64,000 nucleotides of DNA from contig NC_071329.1 in the NCBI RefSeq assembly GCF_010183535.1, positions 17,560,879 to 17,624,878 of the forward strand, written 5' to 3'. The translations under genes were made by a program, and so were the position numbers. Within the stretch, counting starts at the first letter, position 1. The number at the start of each line of letters is the position of its first letter. The notes under the pieces were generated by a model that was not told the DNA's origin, searched no databases, and saw only the letters and a list, made by a program, of their open reading frames with translations. Below are positions 21,310 through 30,980 of this stretch, piece by piece. The DNA is from Caenorhabditis remanei (lineage: Eukaryota; Nematoda; Chromadorea; Rhabditida; Rhabditidae).

Positions 21310-22693
21310 TTGAAAACTTGGAACTGAGAACTTTTCAGACAAAATGAACAAATGACACGATGATTAAAGTGAGAGGTCACGGGGTAGATCATCTGATAAG
21401 GCATTGCGTGACCTTCAGTAATTCAGCTTCAGAATAAAAGTAAAAACAAACGAAACTTCATGGGGGCCGTTTTTTCAGAGTATGGTGCATAAGGTCCCTG
21501 GTGAACACGCTGGATTTTATTTATTTATTTTTCACAGGTGTTCGAATGGATAAGTGGATAAGGGAAATGAACGTTAAAGTACACATGCTGGTTCGATTCC
21601 TTTCTTTTTCAATAACAAAAGTATACAAAATTTAACCATTTTGAGAACGAAAATATTTGAATTTTATTCGAGTCGCGTTGCGTGCGCGTCGCGTCGCGGT
21701 TCATATTGAAAGATACCACAAATGAATGTTAAAGTCGAATTTGGAGCGCAGCCAAGTCTTTTTTCGCGCCGTATCAACCGTTGTGCGACGGAGCAAGTTT
21801 CCGCGACCTTACGCCTCACAAAGTCTAGGCGTGAGTAGTGAAATCGAACGCGCTCCACTAGACATTGGCGGCAAATTCAAATTTTAATTTTTGCAATTCG
21901 CTGTTTCACTGTGGCACTTTGATACGCAGCCTAATCGACCAATCTTTGAGCCGATTTATGCCAGTTTTCCCGCATTTTTGGCCAGTGTTTCGACTGTCTC
22001 GCATCTTTTCAAGATCAATTCTATTAAAAAATTAAATAACATTTTTAAATAAAATTTTTTTTTCGCATTTCGCGCTAAAATTTTAGCTGATTTCAGCGGA
22101 GCGCGTTAATTTTCACTACTCATCCCGAGACCCTGTGACGCCTCGCACTGCTGTGTTTATTGTCAAAATAAAATATCATTATTTTTCAGACCTGGTTCTA
22201 TTTGGTTTGCATTGGTGCCGGTTTTTAACGAATACCTATTTCACTGAATTATGGCCAATAAATCGGTTTTCGACTAACATGATTATGTAAAAAATAACAA
22301 ATTACGAAGTTAAAAATAATTCCTCGACGCATTAAAATTCAAACTCCCGCGCTTTGCACACCGTGGCCGAACTGCACGGCCGAGTTTCAGACAATCGTGT
22401 ACTCCTCGTGGACAATTGCATTTTAATTTTAATTTTAATTGTTTTCCCGAAATATTGGGTCAATTTGATTAAATTTAAAGGTCAATCGTAAAGTAAAAAA
22501 TAGATAATCGAGTGATAAATTCGAAAATTTCAATAAAAACGACCTTTACTTTATATTTTTATGAAAATTTCGGTAAAGTTACTTTTTTTTGAATCGCGAC
22601 TGTATTTTCCGCTCTTATAAATCACTAAAACCAATTTTTCTTTCAGTTTCAAAAATAGCGAAGGGAAAAAGTGTCGATACACAAACGGTGAAA
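21310..22693. repeat. intergenic; inverted GC-rich repeats 21660-22150
   Basis: Contains GTCGCGTTGCGTGCGCGTCG (a word also seen near 18385, 31930 and 51040) and an inverted pair around AGGCGTGAGTAGTGAAA...CGCGCTCC and GGAGCGCG...TTTCACTACTCA. Near 22393 is one copy of TGTACTCCTCGTGGACAA, the word arrayed at 54-57 kb. No gene is seen. Confidence 0.5.
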
Positions 22694-23675
22694 ATGGAAT
22701 TCAATATCGGCGGCACTATTTTTCGAACGAAAAAACCAAATTGACCGAGAAAAAGAAGAGAAATCTTCTCGCTAGAAGGGAGTGAATAAGTAGTAATGTA
22801 ATTATTTAAAACAATTATTTTCTTAATTTTTTAAATTTTCAGAGCAATCCGATCTTCTTCGACCAATCACCGACACATTTCCAGTTGATTCTGAACTTTT
22901 TGCGTTACGGAGCAGAGTTGATTTATCGATTTTTCGGTGGAAAATGTCTGAAATTGACTGATTTTGGCTGAAAATCGTGGTTTCTTATCGATTTTTAGGT
23001 AAAAAATTAGGAGAAATTGCCGGGAACTCGGTTTTTCAAGTTCTTCATAGTCAAAATCAATAAATCTGCAGTAAAAACTAAAAATTCTGTAAATTTTGAC
23101 AAATGTATGACGTTTTTTTTCTGAAATTTCTTTCTATTCCGCACAAATTATCCTTTATAGCTCGGCCAAAGTTCTTACAACCGCGCTCCACCGAAATCCC
23201 CTTGAAAATGTCTATTTTTCTCTGAGTCTCTCAATTTCGCACACAATTTTCTTCGGTTTCGGTAGAGCGCGTTTGTGAAGAAGCGCGCCGTGCTAATACG
23301 AAAATATTCAAAATTTTTCCGCAAAACTTTCTTTGAAATAGGTAACTTTTCGACGGAAAATAGTTCCGAAAACAATCGGAAATTTCCGATTTCCGTTCAG
23401 CGCGTTCCTAGTTCAAAAAATCAAAAAAAAATTTAAATTTTCCTTCGAAAAAGTGAAAATTTTGATGACTTTTCAGAATCTTTTCTAATTCTGAATAATA
23501 GTCGAATATTTGACTTTTTCGCGATAAAAATTCGAAAAAAATTTGAATTTTAACGCCATTTTTTTCTTTATTTCAGTCAGTGGTCATCATCCGATACAAC
23601 TGGAAACACTGGGAAGATGTGTTCCATTCGATCGATGCAGCGGAATTCGTCAATTTGATCGAAAAATACTTTTAG
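22694..23675 (+). pseudogene. decayed BTB/T1 (K-channel tetramerisation-type) gene
   Basis: ATG 22694 opens MEFNIGGTIFRTKK, the first strand of a T1/BTB_2 domain, then hits TGA four codons later; another frame continues briefly. An acceptor at 22842 is followed by NPIFFDQSPTHFQLILNFLR, the second half of the same fold, then a stop at 22969. A third exon at 23577-23675 encodes a plausible C-terminus (YNWKHWEDVFHSIDAAEF...). Frames cannot be joined without repair, and a MITE (23165-23320) sits between exons 2 and 3. In the intact family this domain mediates oligomerisation or Cullin-3 adaptor function. The copy appears non-functional. Confidence 0.6.
23165..23320. repeat. MITE related to the one at 0.9 kb
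   Basis: Left ACAACCGCGCTCCACCGAAA, right GGTAGAGCGCGTTTGTGAAG and GCCGTGCTAATA. Lies inside the BTB pseudogene. Confidence 0.65.
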
Positions 23676-24597
23676 TAATTAATTTTTGTCAATAATTCCC
23701 CATAAAATTTCTTATTTTCCAGCACCATTGCCATATAATGAAATCCTCTGGCGTTCTTCTTCGCTTCGCGACTTCGCCACACTTTCGAGTGAAATTAATA
23801 ATAGAAATTTAACCTATAAAAATCAATAATTCATATTTTTCTCAATTTTACTGTAATTTCTCTCAATATTTATGCATTTATGTTATTTTTTCTGTAACTT
23901 TTATTGTTTTTTCGCTGTAATTTGTGTATAATTGTCAAGGACTCAAATTTTTCGAATTTTTTGAATTTTTTCGCTAAAAAAATCAAATTTTCGACTGTTA
24001 ATGATTGAGGATTAGAAGAAATTCTGAAAAATCATTAAAAATGTTCACATTTTCGATGAAAAATTGAAAAAGTGTTAAAAAAGGTTCTTTTTTAAAGCCA
24101 TGTCTTGACAAGTATGACATTTATTCGATTTTTCTCAATTTTGCTGTAATTTCTCTAGATATTCATGTATTTATGTGATTTTCATGTAATCTTCATAGTT
24201 TTTTTCGCTGTAATTGGAATTGTACCATTTAAAAAACTTCATTTATTGTTTCTAGTTAATAGTTTTTTTTTCAAATTTGGTTGCTTCCTTCAATTTTCTT
24301 ATCTGAAAAACTAACAGTTCTTTTTTGCAATTTCTGTTGCAAAAATTGATTTTCTGCTTAGATATTTTGATTTTTTCAATGGGTTGTGAAGAATATTTTC
24401 GGAAACTCGTTTTTTCAAGTTTCCAAATCTATAAATGCAGTAAAAAGTAAAAATTCTGTAAATTTCGATTCCGCACAAATTTCTTTGATAATTAGAAATA
24501 TATTTGAATTTTCGGAAACTTTGTAATCAAAGTTTTTCCGAAAAAATTTCTCGGGAATCGTAATTTTGAAAAACAAATTCTTTAAAAAATTTATCAA
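23676..24597. other. AT-rich upstream half of a tandem duplication
   Basis: AT-rich and gene-free. Words such as AATAATTCATATTTTTCTCA recur after each cassette gene (near 26.41 and 28.22 kb), marking this stretch as the flank of the tandemly duplicated unit that carries the zinc-finger cassette genes. Confidence 0.55.
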
Positions 24598-26371
24598 ATG
24601 TTCCAGACGTACGCTTCAATGAAACAATTCAAGTGCGAAGTGTGTCATAGAACCTTTTCGGAGATGTACAGTAAGTCAAATAATAAATATTATTCATTAT
24701 GGACCTATTCTGAACGTAGCAAAAAAGCAAAACACTTTTTTTGCTTCTTTTGCTACCTTGTGAATATAGGTCCATTACAAACGATTAAAATTCTTTTAGG
24801 ATTAAAACTACACGCCGTTACTCACTCAAACGAAAGACCATTTAAATGTGAAATTTGTGGAAAACCATTCAAAACCAAAATCTGCTTGAGACAACACAGA
24901 GAAGTCCACGAAAATGTGTCTTTCGAGTGTTCGGTCTGTAAAATAAATATTCGGTGAGAATTACGAAAATTGTGTTTTTTTTCACGAATACAAACTTTTT
25001 CAGCCAAAGAAAAAATCTGTGGAAACATATGAAGAATGTCCATGATCTTGTAGGCAATCAACTGGACACAGCTATGGAAAAATCAATAAATAAGAAAGCT
25101 GCTAAAGTGGAGAATGGTGAAACAGAAAAGGAACCAAGACCACAACTCCATAACTTTTTTCCTATGTCGGCTTCGGATTCAGAAGAACCATTGTCAAAAA
25201 TCGCAAAAATTGAAAATTCAACCGATCATTCATTGAAAACTAGTTGCTATTCAAACCGTCTGGATGCGCTGAAACAGGAATTAATTAAATACGAAAATCA
25301 GTTGAAACTGATTCAAGAGACACCAGAATCAACGCCTCTGGAGGATCAGAATCGGTCTCCGTCAGCAGAAGTATCCACGTCGAAGGATGTTATGGGAAAT
25401 CATGAGCCTCAGCTGTCCGCTAGCCAAGAATTCCAAGCTGCGCACTTCCAGAATACAAATGACGTTTTCCCGAAGGAGTCGGTGCTAGTAGTTCAACAAA
25501 AAACTGTACGTTTTAGCGGCTCCGGGAGACGTTTTCCCGTTTTTCAGTGATTGCTTGACTTTTTCAGATAATTAATTGTTTGAAAAGTAAAAAGGAACAT
25601 ATTTGGCAATTTTGAGAAACAGAATAAGTTTTTTTTCGTAGAAATAGCGGGTTTTGTCATTTTTTGAACCTTTAAATTTGTTGGTTGTATGGCTGGTTCT
25701 ATGAGGAAAAAAGTTTTGTTGGTTTTCTGGACAAAATTTCTGTCACCTTTATCAAAATTACCAAAAATATTCCTTTTTATTTCTCAAACAATTAATTATC
25801 AGAAAAAGTCAAGTTATCACTGAAGAAAACGAAGAAATTGAGGCTGTGGAGCTCATGGCTTTGGAATATCCCGGAACCGTTGTAGCCTGGTCATCAATCA
25901 AATTAATATAGACATGCTTCAGAATCAATCTCTGTCAGCAATGCATCCTATTCACAAAGCAAGATCCATGTCTCAGAATGCTGTGGGAAGTCATGAGTCG
26001 CTGCTTCCACAACAGAGATTTTTTGAAGCTAGTCCAGCAACGCACTTTCAGAATTCAAACGGCACTTTGCCGATGCCGACGATGCCAGTAGTTCAACAAC
26101 AAACTGTAAGTTTTTTGTCAGGATTCCCTCTAGCCTGTCCATCAATCAAATTAATATAGACGTGCTCTCTTTTCAGCCACCAAACTTCGATGAGGACTCC
26201 CGTCAGATCTCCCATCAAATTATGCGAGTCGCTGCCAACTCAACGAAAGATCGTCAAGACTGTTTCAGACAACTGTTGTTTGCAACGGTGTTTGCATTTG
26301 AGAGCTCTCCGACCTGCACCAACGTTGAAGAATTCTTCCGGATGATGGGCGAACGATACGCGAAGAAGTGA
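24598..26371 (+). CDS. C2H2 zinc-finger cassette gene, copy 1
   Basis: Exons 24598-24670, 24800-24953, 25004-25505, 25923-26105 and 26177-26371 join in phase to 368 aa. Fingers: CEVCHRTF...LKLHAVTH, CEICGKPF...LRQHREVH, CSVCKINI...LWKHMKNVH; introns fall inside fingers 1 and 3. They are followed by GNQLDTAMEKSINKKAAKVE, a Ser/Glu-rich linker, and a 64-residue C-terminal exon (PPNFDEDSRQISHQIMRVAA ... NVEEFFRMMGERYAKK) shared with two downstream genes and, as DNA, almost unchanged. Exon 4 repeats the layout of the end of exon 3 (HFQNxN...VVQQxT), so it is an internal exon duplication. Probably a nuclear regulator; the C-terminal module is unrecognised and could be a small helical interaction domain. 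Confidence 0.75.
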
Positions 26372-27168
26372 TCGTTAATTGTCCAATTATTGATTTCCCA
26401 CCCAGCTAACCGATAAAAGTTAATAATTCATATTTTTCTCAATTTTGATGTAATTTTTCTAGATATTTATTAATTTATTTTATTTTCCATTTATTTGAGC
26501 AGTTTCATAGTTTCTTTCGCTGTACCATGAATATTAAAAACCGCTTATCGACAATATTTGTAATAATTTTTTTTCAAATTTGGTTGTTGCTTCCTTCAAT
26601 TTTCTTATCTGAATTTGCCATTTCAGTTGCAAAAATTCAATTTCTCCCCAAATTTTGTTGTCGACTAACATTTTTAGGCTAAAAATAGGATTTCGTCATT
26701 TTTAAAGCCAAAAAAACGAATTCCTTAGTCAGAAATCTGATTTTTCAAGGCAGAAAATCGATTTTGATCTCAGATTTTCAGTTTTTCTTGTAAAAACCGA
26801 CAGCATAAACTTCGAAGCATAAATTGGATATTTTTTGAATCAAATTTCTGATTTTTTGTGAAAATTCGGAATGGAAAAACGATTTTTGGGTTTAAAAATG
26901 TAAAAAAATCAGGCTATTCAATGGAAAGTTCTCTTTTTCAGGTCAAAAATCTCTATTCGGCAATTTTCAGTCTAAAAATGCAAAAAAGTGAATGTTTTGA
27001 ATTTTGTTTTGAAAAATGTCAAATTTTCGACTATCATTCAGAATTAGAAGAAATTCTGAAAAATAGTCAAAAATGGTCACATTTTCGATGAAAAACTGAA
27101 AAATTTCGAAAAATAAGAGTCTTTTTTGCAGCCGAGCCTTGATAACTATGCATAAAATTATTTTTCAG
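26372..27168. other. spacer between cassette copies
   Basis: AT-rich, no gene. Resembles the spacer upstream of copy 1, supporting tandem duplication of a unit of about 2 kb or more. Confidence 0.5.
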
Positions 27169-28170
27169 ATGTTCCAGATGAACGGTTCGGTAATAAAGTG
27201 CGAAGTGTGTCATAAAACTTTTCCGGATATTAGCAGTAAGTCAAAAATGAATATTACTATTTAAATACAAAAGATTTAAATTCTTTTAGGATTAAAACTA
27301 CACGCCATTACTCACTCAAACGAAAGGCCATTTAAATGTGAAATTTGTGGAAAATCATTCAAAACCAAAGTCAGCTTGAAACAACATATAGCAGTTCATG
27401 AAAATGTGTCTTTCGAGTGTTCGGTTTGTAATAAAACTATTCGGTAAGTTAATAAAAGTTGATGTTTTTCACGAATAAATACTTTTTTCAGCCAAAGAAA
27501 TAATCTGTATAAACACATGAAGAATGTCCATGATCTTGTAGGCAATCAACTGGACACAGCTATGGAAAAATCAATAAATAAGAAAGCTTCTGAAGTGGAA
27601 ATTATTTGGGTTGAAAATCCACAACCACAACTCCATAATAATTTATCTATCATACGGATGTTGGCTATGGATTCGGAAGGGCCATTGTCGAAAATCGCTA
27701 AAATTGAGAATTGTTCTCAACCAATCAAGCGTGTGGGTTTGAATGATTCTCAACCATTTTCAACGCTTCTGGATGCAATTAAACTGGAAGAGTACGAGAA
27801 TCAATTGGTTCAAGAGGCATCAGAATCAACGCTTCTGGAGGATCAGAATCTATTTCCGGCAGCAGAAGTATCCACGTCGAAGTCTGTTATGGGAAACCAT
27901 GAGTCACAGATTCCACAACAGGAATTCTCTGAAGCTAGTCAAAAATTCCAAGCTACGCACTTCCAAAATCCTCAGCCATCCAATTTCGATGAGGACTCTC
28001 GTCAGATCTCCCATCAAATTATGCGAGTCGCTGTCAACTCAACGAAAGATCGTCAAGACTGTTTCAGACAACTGTTGTTTGCAACGGTGTTTGCATTTGA
28101 GAGCTCTCCGACCTGCACCAACGTTGAAGAATTCTTCCGAATGATGGGCGAACGATACGCGAAGAAGTGA
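27169..28170 (+). CDS. C2H2 zinc-finger cassette gene, copy 2 (fused terminal exons)
   Basis: Exons 27169-27235, 27290-27443 and 27492-28170 give 299 aa. Fingers CEVCHKTF..., CEICGKSF...LKQHIAVH and CSVCNKTI...LYKHMKNVH match copy 1 closely. Here the linker runs straight into the C-terminal module without an intron: ...THFQN then PQPSNFDEDSRQ. The PQ is encoded by CCTCAG, which looks like the tail of the lost intron (copy 1 has TTTTCAG immediately before the same exon). ATG 27169 directly follows TTTTTCAG, a probable splice-leader acceptor. The C-terminal module differs from copy 1 at two residues only (S for P at the junction, V for A). Function as for copy 1. Confidence 0.75.
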
Positions 28171-28818
28171 TCGTTAATTGTTCAATTATTGATTTCCCAC
28201 CCAGCTAACCGATAAAAAGAAATAATTCATATTTTTCTCAATTTTGATGTAATTTTTCTAGATATTTATTAATTAATGTTATTTTCCAGTAACTTAAGAT
28301 GTACCATAATAAAATCTTTGCATATCAAGCATGTTTGTGATAGTTTCTTTTCAAATATGATGGCTTCCTTCAATTTTATTATCTAAATTGTTTGAAAAAA
28401 TCAGATTTATTACGAACCGCTTTAAACCAAAAGTTGAATTTTTTGAGAAAAGTGTTTTTAAAACTTAACATTCAAGCAAAATGGGAATATATAAAATTTT
28501 GAGCACTTTTACTCTGAATTTTGTCCAAAATCAGTTACTACCAATGCAGCCGCGCTCTATTGACAAGCATGGTACACTTTTTGCGTCTCGGTGAACTTTT
28601 GAACATTAGAATTAATTTTTCAACGTTGAATGTTCACCACGGTATGCACAGAAGTTCGAAAATTCACCGAGACGCAAATAGTGTACCATTCTTGTCCATA
28701 GAGCGCGGCTGCATAGGTTGTCCTAGACTCTACGTGAAATTGACTTTTTGTACAGTGAGAGACGCATCCCAACATTTCGCACAACCTCTTAAAACAATTA
28801 TTTTTTCAGTTGTACAAA
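28171..28818. repeat. spacer with MITE 28535-28735
   Basis: The MITE arms TACCAATGCAGCCGCGCTCT...GCGTCTCGGTGAA and inverse TTCACCGAGACGC...AGAGCGCGGCTGCA match the element at 20.8 kb. No gene. Confidence 0.65.
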
Positions 28819-29745
28819 ATGAACGCTTCAATTAAAAAAATCGAGTGCGAGGTGTGTCATAAAACCTTTCCGAATATGTACAGTAAGTCGGATGCGTATT
28901 GTTTTATACGATTAACACTATTTCAGGATTAAATGAACACGCCGTTGTTCACTCAGTGGAGATACCATTTGAGTGTGAGATTTGTGGCAATCTATTCAAA
29001 TCCAATTCCACCTTAAGACAACACATGATAGTCCATACGGGAACTGCAACTTTCGAGTGTTCGGTTTGTAAAAATTATATTCGGTTAGTTAAACGAAAAT
29101 TGAATGTTTTGCAAGTACACAAACTTTTTCAGCCGTAGAAAAAATCTGAAGTATCATATGGAGCATGTCCATGGTCTTGTAGGCAATCAACTGGAAATAG
29201 CTATCGAAAAATCAATAAATAAGAAAGCTGCTGAAGTGGAACATTGTGAAACAGAAAAGGAACCAAGACCACAGCTCCAGAACTTTTTTCTATGTCGGCT
29301 ACGTATTCGGAAGAGCCATTGGTAAAAAACGTGAAAATTGAGGATCATTTTCAACCATTTTCAACGCTTCTGGATGCAATTAAACTGGAAGAGTACGAGA
29401 ATCAATTGGTTACACCAGAATCAACGTCTCTGAAGGATCAGAATCGATCAGAAGTATCCACGTCGAAGTCTGTTATGGGAAACCATGAATTTCAGATTCC
29501 ACAACAGGAATCTTTTGATGCTAGTCAAAAATTCCAAGCAACGCCCTTCCAGAATACAAATGACATTCTCCCGAAGGATTCGGTGCTAGTTGTTCAACAA
29601 CAGACGGTAGGTACTCAGGGGTGCGCGACGTAAGGTCGCGTAAACGCGCTCCATCTCACAACGGTTGGCACGGTGCCCCTTCGAAGTTAGTCAAAAAACA
29701 GCGTATTGCCGATAGGGCCGGTGCCAGTAGTTCAATAATATAATG
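28819..29745 (+). pseudogene. C2H2 zinc-finger cassette gene, copy 3 (frameshifted, truncated)
   Basis: Exons 28819-28882, 28927-29083 and 29133-29606 preserve three fingers (CEVCHKTF, CEICGNLF...LRQHMIVH, CSVCKNYI...LKYHMEHVH) and the linker. One base is missing near 29290, where copy 1 has TTTTTTCCTATG and this copy TTTTTTCTATG, so translation ends at TAA 29325. The rest is readable in the shifted frame up to VVQQQT and a donor at 29607. A decayed relic of the duplicated exon 4 (GTGCCAGTAGTTCAATAATA) lies near 29722. No C-terminal module exon follows before the next gene. Judged a pseudogene; copies of the same GC-rich repeat follow both this donor and the one in the next gene. Confidence 0.7.
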
Positions 29746-30980
29746 TTAATCGTATAAAATCACAGCAGTGCGAGGTATAAGATCCGCAACGAACAGAATT
29801 TTTGAATTTTTTCAATATTGCGTTGCGAGCGCGTCACAGTTTATATTGAAACAGGTATGTGCCTGGGTGGCGTTGAGCGCCTCGCATTTCTTCAAAGTGT
29901 GATGAAAAAACTCGAAAACGCGAAAAGAGAGAGTGTGTAAAAATGAGAGACGATATCTGGTCATTTTCGCGCTGATTGGCTGATTGAAAGGGGCGGAGTC
30001 TCTCGGTGAACGCTGATTGGTCGCTTGAGATTAAGCATGAGCAATATTCGCATTTTTGCCGTGGCCGAAGCGGAAACTAGTCCCCCTCGCCAGACATCGT
30101 CTCTCGATTCTACACACTCTCTCTTTTCGCGTTTTCGCACACTTTTGATTTTCTCAGCGCCCAAAGCGCCTCTATAGGCACATCCCTGTATTGAAAGATA
30201 CAGTACTGGCCAGAGTTGCATGGAAGTGATAATTTCTTACACGGAACTCGGAAGTCGGAAGTCGGAATTAGATTTTTTCCCAAATATTCAAAAACTCCAA
30301 GAGAAAAGATTATAAAATTGGCGAAAATCAGTGGAAAATTAGGTTTTGGATGAAGAAAAGCCAAATTTCTCGCCTTTTAGACCATTTTTCCAAGTATTTA
30401 TGTCATATGTACTTTTCGTAAATTCCACAGTTATGAAATGACGTCTGTCGGAAGTTGGAATTCCATGCAACTCTGGTACTGGGCATAAAGAATGCGACAC
30501 TTGCAGTTTTCAGTTGAAAATGGTCAACTTTGTGAGTGTGAGACGACCTCCCTGATAGTCTCACAGTATTGATTGTTTATGGACTGTACAGATCACAAAT
30601 AGAGCTCCATTTTTGTAGTTGACTACTTTTTTGTACGGGCACAACCTAAGAAGTTATCAATCGTCAAAGTAATTTCTCGCAATTTTTGCCGTTTTTCAGT
30701 GCTAAAAGAAGAGATTTTTGAGCTGTATACATTGACTGCCTGTAACTTCTTAGGATGTGTCCGTACAAAAAAGTTGTCAACTACAAAAATGTAGCTCTAT
30801 TTGTGATCTGTATAGTCCATAAAAATCAATATTGTGAGACTATCAGGGAGGCCGTCTCACACTCACAAAGGTGACCATTTTCAACTAAAATCAGTACTGT
30901 ATTCCAGATAAACGTGAAAATCTTTGTACGGCGGAGCGCGCACTGCTGTTTTCTCTTCTTTTTACACAGTTTCTCAATAA
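29607..30980. repeat. repeat cluster between copy 3 and the chimeric receptor gene
   Basis: Three stacked elements. A foldback at about 29858-30190 has arms ending GTGCCTGGGTGGCGTTGAGC and its inverse. A CGGAAGT element at 30209-30477 is bounded by CCAGAGTTGCATGGAAGTG and the inverse TTCCATGCAACTCTGG. A foldback at about 30510-30905 has TTTTTGTAGTTGACTAC...GTACGGGCACA and inverse, with GTGTGAGACGACCTCCCTGA at its outer edges. No gene. Confidence 0.65.
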
